A stretch of 64,000 nucleotides of DNA from contig NZ_JAHVKE010000003.1 of assembly GCF_019800885.1 (NCBI RefSeq), positions 91,683-155,682 of the forward strand, given 5' to 3'. The notes under the pieces were generated by a model that was given only the letters and a program-made list of their open reading frames with translations, did not search any database and was not told where the DNA came from. The stretch comes from Maritalea mobilis. Lineage in GTDB: Bacteria > Pseudomonadota > Alphaproteobacteria > Rhodobacterales > Rhodobacteraceae. This document shows, one piece after another, positions 55,673 to 64,000 of the stretch (position 1 is its first letter; every line of letters begins with the position of its first letter). The translations under genes were made by a program, and so were the position numbers.

Positions 55673-56848
55673 ATGACCCATGGAGCCCCGCGCGCCGAGC
55701 GCCTGACCACCGATCTCGCCCGGATGGTGGCGATCCCGTCGGTCAATCCGTTCGCGGCGTCCCCCGGGCCGGGGCACCGTGAAGAGGAGATGGCACAAGA
55801 CCTCTTGGCGCAACTCGATGCGCTTTGGCTGGAGACAGGACGCCGCGACGTGGCCCCCGGCCGCCCGAATGTCTGGGGTCGTCTGCGCGGCACGGGGCAA
55901 GGGCCCACGATCCTGCTGGCCGCGCATCTCGACACGGTCGGGACGGAGGGATACCCCGACGCCCACGCGCCGCGGATCGCCGACGGTCGCGTCACCGGGC
56001 GTGGGGCCTGCGACATGAAAGCGGCCATCGCGTGCTACCTCGAACTCGTCCGCCTGTTGCAGGAGGGCGAAAGGCACCTGCCGGGGGACCTTCTGATCGC
56101 GGGGCTGTGCGACGAAGAAGACCAGATGATCGGCTCCCGCGATTGGGGCAGGCATGGTCCTGCTGCCGATTTCGCCATCGTCGGTGAACCCACTGGCCTT
56201 GCCATCTGTCCCGCCCACAAGGGGCAGTTGTGCACCGTCATCCGGACCGAGGGCGTGGCCACCCATTCCTCGCGCCCTGAACTGGGGGTGAACGCGGTCG
56301 AACATATGGCGCAGGTGATCGTGGCCTTCGCGGGCCTCAATGCCGCGCTTCGGACCGATGACCCGGCCCATCCGCTTTGCGGCCATGGGCGGTTTTCCAT
56401 GAACGTGATCCGCGGCGGAACCATCGCCTCGGCCATTCCCGCGACCTGCGCGTTGGAGGTCGATCGGCGGTTCCTGCCCGGCGAACGCCCCGAGGCGATC
56501 CTGGCCGAGTACGAGGCCCGCCTTTACGCGCTGTCGGCCCGTGTGCCCGACCTGCGGGCGACCGTCTCCGCGCCCACCTTGTTGGCCGACGCGCTCGATA
56601 CGCCCGAGGACTCCCCCTTGGTGCAGGCCCTTGTCCGTGCGACGGCGACGGTGACGGGAAGCCCTGCCCGGGTGGAGGCCTTTCCCGGTGCGACCGATGC
56701 GCCGAACCTCGGCTGCCCGGCCGTCATCTGCGGCCCCGGCCATCTGGAACAAGCGCATAGCTGCGACGAGTGGGTCGCGGTGGAGCAGATGGAGAAGGCC
56801 ACGCAAATCTACCTCGCGGCCATTCTCGACCTCATGGGCCAGTCCTGA
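55673..56848 (+). CDS. M20 family metallopeptidase (ArgE/DapE-like)
   Basis: The 391-residue product has the M20 metal and catalytic residues: H85 and D87 in AAHLDTVG, D114 in TGRGACDMKAA, E148 and E149 in LCDEEDQ, and VGEPTGLAIC. Family members remove acyl groups or cleave amino acids, for example acetylornithine deacetylase and succinyl-diaminopimelate desuccinylase. The ATG at 55673 is preferred over a GTG nine codons upstream. The substrate cannot be deduced; no arginine or lysine genes are near. Confidence 0.9.
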   Translation: MTHGAPRAERLTTDLARMVAIPSVNPFAASPGPGHREEEMAQDLLAQLDALWLETGRRDVAPGRPNVWGRLRGTGQGPTILLAAHLDTVGTEGYPDAHAPRIADGRVTGRGACDMKAAIACYLELVRLLQEGERHLPGDLLIAGLCDEEDQMIGSRDWGRHGPAADFAIVGEPTGLAICPAHKGQLCTVIRTEGVATHSSRPELGVNAVEHMAQVIVAFAGLNAALRTDDPAHPLCGHGRFSMNVIRGGTIASAIPATCALEVDRRFLPGERPEAILAEYEARLYALSARVPDLRATVSAPTLLADALDTPEDSPLVQALVRATATVTGSPARVEAFPGATDAPNLGCPAVICGPGHLEQAHSCDEWVAVEQMEKATQIYLAAILDLMGQS

Positions 56849-56893
56849 CGGCGCGCGCCGGTCGAGGCCGAAGCAGACACGCCCTCGGGCCCT

Positions 56894-57145
56894 TTGCTCG
56901 ACGAAAGCCGGGTAGATGCGCTTGCCGCCGACCTTGGCCAGCCCGTGGCGGAGCGCCTCCTGTCGCGGTTCCTTGCAGAGGGAGATGAGGCCGTCCACGC
57001 CCTGACTGAGGCCGACAAGACGCTCCTGAATCTGTCGGAACTGGCCGAGACGGCGCACAAGCTGGCCGGCATCGCCGCGACCTTCGGTGCCCTCGCCTTG
57101 CATGAGGCGCTCGCACGGATCGACCATCGGGCAAAATCGGAGTAA
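56894..57145 (+). CDS. Hpt-domain protein (short, TTG start)
   Basis: The 83-residue product has the histidine phosphotransfer motif with the phospho-acceptor His in ETAHKLAGIAATFGALALHEAL. The region before it (VAERLLSRFLAEGDEAVHAL) forms the expected helices. Only a TTG (56894) gives a plausible start, 45 bases after the M20 stop and in the same frame as it. The protein ends soon after the helix that carries the HKLAG motif, so it is short for an Hpt domain. It would relay phosphate between a hybrid kinase and a response regulator that are not in this window. Confidence 0.7.
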   Translation: MLDESRVDALAADLGQPVAERLLSRFLAEGDEAVHALTEADKTLLNLSELAETAHKLAGIAATFGALALHEALARIDHRAKSE

Positions 57146-57398
57146 CCCGATATGGTCCCCTATTGGCCGCGCCCGGGTAAACCTGAACAGAAACGCGCGA
57201 AGCCTGTGCAAGGCGTTTTGCTTCATAGGGCTCGCACTGGGGCACGTTCTCGGGCCCGGGACACCCTCGTCCAGATGGACTCCAAAACCGACCATGCACG
57301 GACAGCCAACGCTGACCACGCAGCCGGGCGGATCAGAGCCGATCCTGTAGAAGTTTCCAGAAGGCGATGTATTGTAGCGCCAACACACCAGGCAAGGC

Positions 57399-58085
57399 AT
57401 GGGGCCTCAGGTTACAAGTCCAAGGCGAGGGGACGTATTGACTGCAAACTTACTACTCGAATTCATCGGTCCGAGCGGTGTCGGCAAGACGACCTTCATC
57501 GACACCTTCCTGGCACACCGCCCGGAAACCTGGACCCACCGCAATGCCATAGACCTTTCGAAGCCATATCAGTCCACGCTGATCCACGAGTACTTCTTGC
57601 AGGGCAAGCTGCAACGGGTGCTACGAGAGTCCAACGACATGCTGAAACGTGTGACCCGCGTGCGATATTTCGGCCGGGTTCTCACCATCGACGTGGCCGC
57701 GATGAATGCCTTGCCGACCCCTGCCGTCCTCGAAGAGGGTGTTTTCCAACATTTTGGCGTGGAATTTCAGAAGATTGCAAAACATTACCCGGCGGACTTC
57801 AAAAGCTTCATGGCGCCTCGTGCCTTCGTCAACCTGACCGGCGATCCGCAACGCATCCTCGACCAATCCAAGCAGCGCGGTGAAACCCGGTGGGCAATGG
57901 GGGACACTACGGATGGCTCGAATGACAAAAAGCTGATCAAGCAGATCGAGGATAGCCTCGCGTTCCGGCAACGGCAGGCCAAAGAGCTTGAAGCCTACGG
58001 TCGCCCCGTTCTGACACTCGATGCCGAGATGCCGGACGAGGAAAAGCTGGCGATACTGGACGAGTTCATTCAGGAGCTGCAGTGA
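57399..58085 (+). CDS. P-loop NTPase of unknown function at the island edge
   Basis: The product has a Walker A (GPSGVGKTT, residues 24-32) close to its N-terminus. The rest resembles a small-molecule or nucleoside kinase: a VLEEGVFQHFG segment, an Arg/Lys-rich lid (RILDQSKQRGETRW) and a C-terminal PDEEKLAILDEFIQEL. No specific family was recognised. A TTG at 57438 with GAGGGG upstream, giving MTANLLLEF, is an alternative start that would drop 13 residues. The gene is more A/T-rich than its neighbours to the left and lies beside integrase and IS remnants, so it may have been acquired horizontally. Confidence 0.75.
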   Translation: MGPQVTSPRRGDVLTANLLLEFIGPSGVGKTTFIDTFLAHRPETWTHRNAIDLSKPYQSTLIHEYFLQGKLQRVLRESNDMLKRVTRVRYFGRVLTIDVAAMNALPTPAVLEEGVFQHFGVEFQKIAKHYPADFKSFMAPRAFVNLTGDPQRILDQSKQRGETRWAMGDTTDGSNDKKLIKQIEDSLAFRQRQAKELEAYGRPVLTLDAEMPDEEKLAILDEFIQELQ

Positions 58086-58544
58086 AACCCGGTTGGTCGG
58101 TGCGGTCTGGGGGTGCCATTACGATCATCGCATAGCGATACGCCTTCGTCTTAAAGATGCGGAGTGTCATTGCCCCGAGCCGAGGCGCGCGCGTCAGAGC
58201 GCGAGTAATATGTTCTCCGCCAAAGTTGCTGCGATGAGTTTACAAAGTAGAGCAGAAGGAGACGGGTTTTGCAGATACGGTGTTCGGTGCTGAAATCCGG
58301 GACGCCAGCGGCCTCTCTGATTTCAAGGGTGCAAAACACCGCACGGGTGAGAGCAACTGTGCAGCACATGGGCCGGTAGGGTCGCAGGGTGGATTAAGTG
58401 CGCCCTGCCGTATTCAGGATGCGCACGGGATGTTCCATAAATCACATCTGCTCTTGCAGAACTATGCAACTACAAATTTTCCATGGAAATGTGGCAGCCC
58501 GTGACCTGGAGGGAAGTCAGATCGCAGGTTACTGGGCATCGGGA
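58086..58544. other. Gene-free stretch between the P-loop gene and the integrase remnant
   Basis: No coding region, tRNA or clear repeat was recognised here. It is more A/T-rich than the rest of the window, with several short hairpins such as GCGCGCGTCAGAGCGCGA near 58187. It is probably eroded island DNA. Confidence 0.55.
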
Positions 58545-58884
58545 ATGTGACACCATGGCGGCGTGGTGCGGCAACCTCAAGGAACGGTTGCCCGCCCCAG
58601 TAAGGTAGCAAAGCGTCAGCACCATTCTGGCCTTGCGCTGGGAGACGTAGCTGGCTGGTGGGCGGCGCTTGTCGAACGGGAGGGAGTGGCTGCGAAGGCG
58701 CTGCAATTGCTGACCTTGACCGCTGCACGCTCTGGCGAGGTGTGGGGCATGACATGGAGCAAAATCCAATCAAGCAATGATGAGAAAGGGGTATGGACCG
58801 TTCTCGGATCTCGGATGAAGGCAGGCCGCGACAATCGCGTGCCTCTCTGACTACCGAGGCAGTGACTTTTTTGACCGCTCTCGG
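58545..58884 (+). pseudogene. Tyrosine-recombinase (phage/P4-type integrase) remnant, frameshifted
   Basis: The frames encode an integrase core in pieces. First comes a LKERLPAP segment, then after a frame change SKVAKRQHHSGLALGDVAGWWAAL, then LTLTAARSGEVWGMTWSKI with the first catalytic Arg, and SRMKAGRDNRVPL. A further frame change leads to TTEAVTFLTALG, which fits the next helix. The sequence then stops being integrase-like at about 58880, where an IS remnant begins. The catalytic His-Arg-Tyr end is missing. It marks a former integration event. Confidence 0.7.
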
Positions 58885-59065
58885 CCTCCAGCGCCTTCAA
58901 TCGCTTCGCATCCCCAACATCCATACCGCCAGCCTTGCGGCGCCAGTTTCAGAAGGTTGCATCGCTGATCCCGTGCTTGCGACACAGGTCTGGCGCGCTC
59001 ATGCCCGCCTGATGTTCTTTCAGAGTGCCAATGATCTGCGCTTCGCGGAAACGGCTTTTCTTCAT
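58880..59065 (-). pseudogene. IS3-type transposase OrfA remnant with internal stop
   Basis: On the minus strand from the ATG at 59065 the frame reads MKKSRFREAQIIGTLKEHQA, then GMSAPDLCRKHGISDATF. A stop at codon 39 (58949-58951) sits where the family has an aromatic residue. It resumes NWRRKAGGMDVGDAKRLKALEAE. This matches OrfA of IS3-family elements. The OrfB part is absent, and the OrfA end abuts the integrase remnant at about 58880. It is an inactive fragment. Confidence 0.72.
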
Positions 59066-59274
59066 CGGCTGCCGCCTCGTTGTGAGAACAGGCCAACCTC
59101 AAACCGAGGACATTTCATCGAAGCAGATCAGGCTAATCGCGAACGTAGGGTCATAAGTTGCCGGGATAGACCATGTTGCGTGCACGCACCACTTTTGCAG
59201 CAACGAAGGAATTCGTTTTTCTCAATAGTTTGAGTTCACTATCCTCTGGCGCGCGAACAGGGGGACACGAAACC

Positions 59275-62200
59275 ATGACAACATACACAGGGACGGCGGG
59301 CGACGACCTGATCGCGCCGACAGTGGCGCTTGGCCTTGGTGACGTTTTCGAGGGCCTTGGCGGCATCGACACGTTGGATTTCAGTGGCGAAACCATCGAC
59401 TTGATTATCGATCTTGCCGATGGGGAGCTAAACGATTGGTACGGTACCGTCGACGGCACAATCAGCGGGTTTGAAGTAATCTACGGGGGCAGCGGGCGGG
59501 ACTACTTCGACAACGGCGCTGGCGCGCAAACGATTTACGGCGGCGACAATGTCGACACGTTCTATTTTGCGGATTTCGCACCCGTCTCGGGCGACTATTT
59601 CGATGGTGGAACAGGCGACGATGTCATCAACCTGATCGGGGCGCCCGTGAATGTCGGTTTCTACGTCGACCTCTACAGCGGTGTGTTCACAACGGGCGGC
59701 TCCGGCGCAACGATAGTCAGCATCGAAGATGTTATCGGCGGCGCCGGCAACGATACGATAATCGGCAACATTGCCCAGAACTACCTTTCCGGGGGGGGCG
59801 GAGACGACATCGTAGTGATGTCCTATTCCGGGCTTGTTGGCGGAGAGAGCTATGATGGCGGCTCGGGGATCGACACCTTTGATTTCAGTTTCCAGACAAC
59901 CGCGCATTTCATCACGTTTAGTCCGTATCGTGGCGCGATCAATGTGACCGCTGGTGGCTCTAACTCGTATTTTTCAGGATTCGAGGTGGTGATCGCTGGG
60001 TCGGGCGACGACGTCTTCGCGCTCGAGGGGTTCACTCGCGAAACGATCTATGGCGGGGAAGGACGAGATTTCTTCGGCGTGCCCGACAATGACGGGTTTG
60101 GCCCCAAGGACAATTGGTATTTCGCAGACGTCATCGACGGTGGCAGCGGGCTGGATGAACTGGTCTACGCCAACTCGACCGTCGCCCATTCGTACAACCT
60201 CGAAACCGGCGTTGTCTCAAGCGCCATTGGCGGCATTGGCAGCGGTACGATCACCTCGGTAGAGATTATCCGAGCCGGCGGCGGCGACGACACATTGATC
60301 GGCGGCGCCGTGTCCGAAGGACTGTTCGGCGGTGAAGGGAATGACCGGCTGTCGCTTGGATCGACCGCCTTGGTCGCGGGCGAAGTGTTGGATGGCGGGC
60401 TGGGCGACGACTGGCTGGATTTTTCGCTGCAAAGCGCCGATTTCTATTACAACGGCGATACGCTTACCACCTCGACTGGCGACGCCGCCGTATTCGGCAT
60501 CGAGAATGTCGTGGGCGGGTCCGGAAACGATACGTTCGAGGTAGCCAAGGCGACAGCTGAAAGGATTTTCGGCGGCGACGGCGATGACCTGTTTCGCATA
60601 GCGACGACAACTCAATTCAACGGCGATACCTATCATGGGCGGCAATTCGTGCCCACTGATGACCCGTCGGGTGGGACAGATACCCTCGACCTATCTGCCT
60701 TAAGCGACGCGCTACTGATTTCCGAAAGTTCGGTCACAACAGCGACCGGCGCCACCATGACGTTTTATGCCATGGACGTGATCTTGTCGGGCAGCGGCAA
60801 TGATACGTTGGAGAATTATTCCGACCCTGTCTTTCCCGCCACCCTGAATGGCGGCGACGGCAACGACCTTTTCCTGATGCAAACCCAATTGGTGGACGGC
60901 GCCCATTATGATGGCGGCGCGTCGGGTATCGACACGCTCCAGATGTTCGGTCCGCTTACCATCGACCTTGCCGGGGGCACCGTCGCGCAGAACGGTCAAA
61001 CCGCGACCATTGCCAATTTCGACTGGATCAGCGGCAGTGCCGGGGAAGACAGCATCACCGGCACGGGCAGCGAAACGCTGGTAGGAAATGACGGCGACGA
61101 CTGGCTGTCCAACGCCGTCAGCCTCGATGGCGGATTGGGCAATGACACGTTGATGGAGGCGTCGGGCATCGTCGACAGCATCACCGGCGGTGATGGCAAT
61201 GACCTTGTGCGGCTGGGCGACTCGATCGACGGGGGTGAACTGATCTCCGGCGGCGACGGGATCGACACGCTGGATGCCTCGGCCACGTCGCTGACCTTCG
61301 GCTTCAACAATTCCCAGATTACGATGCAGGAAGGTCCGCCAAACTGGACCGTGCGCATTGCCGATGTCTCGGGCTTCGAGGTCATCCTCGGCGGCAGCAA
61401 CAATGATTTTTTCTATGGCGACGCCTCTCTGCGGCAAACGCTCGACGGTGGCACCGGGAATGATTTCCTCGTCATCGCCGACCGCGACAACCTGCTGCAA
61501 GGCGCCGCAATCGTCGATGGGCGGACCCTGCGCGACGCCTATATCGGCGGCGCGGGCTACGATACCTTCGACTTGTTCAACCTGACTGATGACCTGGTGC
61601 TGGATGGCCTGCTGGGCCGCGTCAGCCTTTCCAGCGCGATGTCGAGCTTCGCGCTTTTTTCCGGGATGGAAGTGATCCGCGGTGGAGCCGGTGATGATAC
61701 ACTCATCCTTGGCGGCGACGTCCTCCAGATGGAGGGTTCGGCCGGCAGCGACCATTTCGTGACCGGCCCTGTCCAGATTCTCGGCGGCATGAGCTTCGTG
61801 GCCGAGTTCGTCGCCAACCCGGCCGAGATCGACGTTCTGGACATGAGCGGGTCGAGTTTCAACACAGCCTTTACCGGTGGCAATACCCTGAACCAGGGGG
61901 CGGGCGATGCCTCGGCCACCGGGTTCGAGGTGATGACATTCGGCAACGGCAACGACACGATCGAGATCGTGGCGGGGGGGACGGCCACGATCGACGCAGG
62001 CGGCGGCACCAACCTCTTCCGCCTGACCGGCACCGACAGCGCAATCTTCGACGGGCACAGCTATGCGGCCAGTTTCGGCAATGCCACGCTGGACGCCAGC
62101 AGCATTACCGACAATCTCGAGGTCGACCTTGTCGGGGGCACCCTGACTGGCGACACGACCCTCGCGCCCGTGGCCAGCATTGCCGATTTCATCGCCGCCA

Positions 62201-64000
62201 CCACCGGCGACGGAAACGACACGTTCATCGCTGGCAACACACCTACATTCCTGAATGGTGGCGAAGGATCGAACACCTTCTTCTTCGGCGACGCCCTCAA
62301 TGGTGGCCGGCTTGGTAGCGCCACTTCGGGTGACGGCGACGACCTCTTCAAGTTCGGCGCGGCCAGTGACCAATTTGCGCTGCTCAACGGGCAGATTCAC
62401 GCCGGGCTGGGTATCGACACGCTGGACATGAGCGACGTCTCGACGCGGCAAGTGATCAATCTGGGCAGCGGCACCCCCGGCACGTCAGGCATCACCGGGA
62501 TTGATGTCGTCCTGACCGGGGCGGGCAACGACCAGATCACAGGCACCGCAGGGCTGTCGGAAACGATCGATGCGGGAGACGGCGAGGACTACGTCAGGCT
62601 GGGTCTCGATACACTGGACGGCGGCGAAGAGTTCCGCGGCAATCTCGGTGACGACATCCTTGACTTCTCGCAGCAAACGACCGGCATCGCCTACGACCAT
62701 GACACGGGTGCCATTTCGCAGGGAAATGTGGCGGCAACCTCCTCGGGTTTCGAAGAGGTGCGCGGCGGCGCGGGGGATGACACCTTCAGCGTCACTGCCG
62801 CCGTCGGTCAGACCCTGCGCGGCGGCGAGGGCAATGATACCTTCGTTCTGTCTGGCACGTTTATCCCAACCTTCAACAGCCGTTACGATGGAGGTGGCGG
62901 GATCGATACTCTGGACCTGACGGCATTTTCGTCAGGGGTTTCGGTCGTCCTGACCAATGTCAGCCTAAATGGCGTTCACGGCTTTGAAATCGTTCATTCC
63001 GGATCTGGCAATGACGTCCTAAGGGGCAGCGCTGCCAACGCGGAGACGATCTTTGGCGGTCTAGGTAATGACTCGATCGACATCGGGGTCCGCGAAATGA
63101 CCGATGGCGATTCCTTCCACGGGGGGGATGGCATAGACACCCTGTCGTTCTGGGGCGAGACTGATGGATCTCTGATCGACGTCTTCGGCGGTACGGTCAC
63201 GGATACCGTCGATGGCGATGTGGCGACCTTCAGCGGGTTCGAATGGATCGCTTCCGGGTATGGCAACGACAGTATCGTGCTCGGCGCGAATACGCTGGCG
63301 GTGACGATCAACGCCATCTACGGCAACGATACGCTAAATATCAGCGACTACGGCGTGATCGACGGCGCGTCCTTCCGACTGGGCGGCGTGCGTGGCGAAC
63401 TCGACATGTCCGGCCTGACTGAGGACGTTAATCTCGACATGACCGGGGCACTAAATGGAACGCTGACATGGTCGCGGGATGCCGCCACCGCCTTTGTCTC
63501 CGGTGTACGTGTCGTGCGAAGCGGCAGCGGTGACGACACACTGACCGGCGCTTCCTTCAACAGGCCTGAGACTTTCTATGCCGGGGCTGGAAACGATCGC
63601 CTTGACGGGGGCGACGGCGCGGACATGCTCTTTGGCGAGCTTGGCGACGACACGATTTACGGCGGGGAAGGCGACGACACCATCCACGGTGGTCTTGGCA
63701 ATGACAGTCTTGATGGCGGGTCAGGCGATGGCGACGTGCTGGATTATTCTGACGCGGTTGGCGGGGTGACTGTCGACCTTGCGAATGGTTCGGTCAGCGG
63801 GGCGGCGGGCAATGACACGGTCAGCGGGTTCGAAGCTGTGATCGGCTCCGACAATGCAGATGTCTTGATGGGCACAGCCGTGACCGACACGCTGGAGGGT
63901 GGCACCGGCTCTGACACGTTGAATGCGACGGGTGGCAATGGCAACCTGCTGCGTGGCGGGGCGGGCGACGATGTGCTGATCGGCGGCTGGGGGTCTGACA
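59275..64000 (+). CDS. Giant RTX/hemolysin-type calcium-binding repeat protein, partial (runs off right edge)
   Basis: The frame starting at the ATG at 59275 stays open for over 1,570 codons to the window edge. It is made of modules of about 80-110 residues, each with a GGxGxDTxDxS stretch, a beta-rich segment, an FEVIxGGxGNDT block and an LxGGxGDD block. About 17 such modules can be counted. From about 63570 the repeats become canonical GGxGxDxLxGGxGDD RTX motifs. No N-terminal signal peptide is seen, as expected for type I secretion with a C-terminal signal. It may be a large surface adhesin or S-layer-like protein. The secretion genes and the C-terminus are outside the window. Confidence 0.88.
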   Translation, partial: MTTYTGTAGDDLIAPTVALGLGDVFEGLGGIDTLDFSGETIDLIIDLADGELNDWYGTVDGTISGFEVIYGGSGRDYFDNGAGAQTIYGGDNVDTFYFADFAPVSGDYFDGGTGDDVINLIGAPVNVGFYVDLYSGVFTTGGSGATIVSIEDVIGGAGNDTIIGNIAQNYLSGGGGDDIVVMSYSGLVGGESYDGGSGIDTFDFSFQTTAHFITFSPYRGAINVTAGGSNSYFSGFEVVIAGSGDDVFALEGFTRETIYGGEGRDFFGVPDNDGFGPKDNWYFADVIDGGSGLDELVYANSTVAHSYNLETGVVSSAIGGIGSGTITSVEIIRAGGGDDTLIGGAVSEGLFGGEGNDRLSLGSTALVAGEVLDGGLGDDWLDFSLQSADFYYNGDTLTTSTGDAAVFGIENVVGGSGNDTFEVAKATAERIFGGDGDDLFRIATTTQFNGDTYHGRQFVPTDDPSGGTDTLDLSALSDALLISESSVTTATGATMTFYAMDVILSGSGNDTLENYSDPVFPATLNGGDGNDLFLMQTQLVDGAHYDGGASGIDTLQMFGPLTIDLAGGTVAQNGQTATIANFDWISGSAGEDSITGTGSETLVGNDGDDWLSNAVSLDGGLGNDTLMEASGIVDSITGGDGNDLVRLGDSIDGGELISGGDGIDTLDASATSLTFGFNNSQITMQEGPPNWTVRIADVSGFEVILGGSNNDFFYGDASLRQTLDGGTGNDFLVIADRDNLLQGAAIVDGRTLRDAYIGGAGYDTFDLFNLTDDLVLDGLLGRVSLSSAMSSFALFSGMEVIRGGAGDDTLILGGDVLQMEGSAGSDHFVTGPVQILGGMSFVAEFVANPAEIDVLDMSGSSFNTAFTGGNTLNQGAGDASATGFEVMTFGNGNDTIEIVAGGTATIDAGGGTNLFRLTGTDSAIFDGHSYAASFGNATLDASSITDNLEVDLVGGTLTGDTTLAPVASIADFIAATTGDGNDTFIAGNTPTFLNGGEGSNTFFFGDALNGGRLGSATSGDGDDLFKFGAASDQFALLNGQIHAGLGIDTLDMSDVSTRQVINLGSGTPGTSGITGIDVVLTGAGNDQITGTAGLSETIDAGDGEDYVRLGLDTLDGGEEFRGNLGDDILDFSQQTTGIAYDHDTGAISQGNVAATSSGFEEVRGGAGDDTFSVTAAVGQTLRGGEGNDTFVLSGTFIPTFNSRYDGGGGIDTLDLTAFSSGVSVVLTNVSLNGVHGFEIVHSGSGNDVLRGSAANAETIFGGLGNDSIDIGVREMTDGDSFHGGDGIDTLSFWGETDGSLIDVFGGTVTDTVDGDVATFSGFEWIASGYGNDSIVLGANTLAVTINAIYGNDTLNISDYGVIDGASFRLGGVRGELDMSGLTEDVNLDMTGALNGTLTWSRDAATAFVSGVRVVRSGSGDDTLTGASFNRPETFYAGAGNDRLDGGDGADMLFGELGDDTIYGGEGDDTIHGGLGNDSLDGGSGDGDVLDYSDAVGGVTVDLANGSVSGAAGNDTVSGFEAVIGSDNADVLMGTAVTDTLEGGTGSDTLNATGGNGNLLRGGAGDDVLIGGWGSD

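Noticed and set aside
58086..58544. Possible tRNA or attachment site at the island edge
   Set aside because: No cloverleaf, anticodon arm or direct repeat pair could be found by eye.
58793..59233. 146-codon plus-strand frame over the integrase/IS junction
   Set aside because: It joins integrase frame-shift sequence to the antisense of the IS OrfA remnant, so it is a chance fusion of debris.
60712..62451. 579-codon open frame on the minus strand opposite the RTX gene
   Set aside because: Regular GGC/GAC-rich repeats leave the opposite strand open; the translation shows only the inverse of the RTX periodicity.
59275..64000. Possible CRISPR or DNA-level tandem repeat array in the RTX region
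   Set aside because: Repeats are at protein level, vary in DNA sequence and spacing, and lie in one open frame.

Overview
The window is high-GC DNA with dense, mostly overlapping gene strings. It looks like a chromosome segment of an alphaproteobacterium of the Rhodobacteraceae/Roseobacter type. The evidence is the split ctaC-ctaB-ctaG-ctaE cytochrome oxidase operon followed by surf1-thrC-M16 peptidase, a PleD plus DUF3572 pair, a fused carnitine dehydrogenase/thioesterase, Fnr-type boxes and CtrA-type half-sites. No rRNA, tRNA or CRISPR array was recognised.

Layout. 1-2.0 kb: 5' part of dprA (runs off the left edge) and tldD, both minus strand. 2.2-9.7 kb: aa3 oxidase operon (coxB/ctaC, ctaB, a small CoxF-like protein, ctaG, coxC/ctaE, surf1), then thrC, an M16 peptidase and a RimJ-like acetyltransferase. 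9.8-16.1 kb: FAD-linked 2-hydroxyacid dehydrogenase, metG, an SDR, an MFS transporter and a lone ImuA-like protein. 16.2-22.6 kb: aldo/keto reductase, a three-gene L-carnitine catabolic operon (BKACE, SGNH hydrolase, LcdH-thioesterase fusion), and DMT and AEC transporters. 22.7-26.1 kb: Nudix and DUF983 genes, then an EF-hand / ECF sigma / putative anti-sigma / periplasmic sensor cluster. 26.2-34.1 kb: pleD, DUF3572, MarR, HAD phosphatase, a non-pyrrolysine MttB-family methyltransferase, an H-NOX-like protein with an HNOBA-GGDEF partner, and an ABC1/UbiB-like kinase.

34.1-55.6 kb is a respiratory block. It holds cydDC-cydABX (minus strand), an NsrR-like regulator, and a compact 13-gene complex I operon with fused nuoCD and an Fe-S N7 cysteine set in NuoG. 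Fnr-type boxes lie before cydA, between cydD and nsrR, and before nuoA, so the block looks like a low-oxygen / NO-responsive electron transport module. 55.6-57.1 kb: an M20 peptidase and a short Hpt protein. From about 57.2 kb the sequence turns more A/T-rich and island-like: a P-loop protein, a frameshifted phage-type integrase, an IS3-type OrfA remnant, and a very large RTX/hemolysin-type repeat protein that runs off the right edge.

The best leads are the H-NOX-like protein that appears to have lost its heme ligand but kept a sGC-like HNOBA-GGDEF partner, CtrA-like half-sites in front of dprA, pleD and this pair, the second-type complex I/cyd/NsrR block, the EF-hand/ECF cluster, and a terminator family with a conserved tail.
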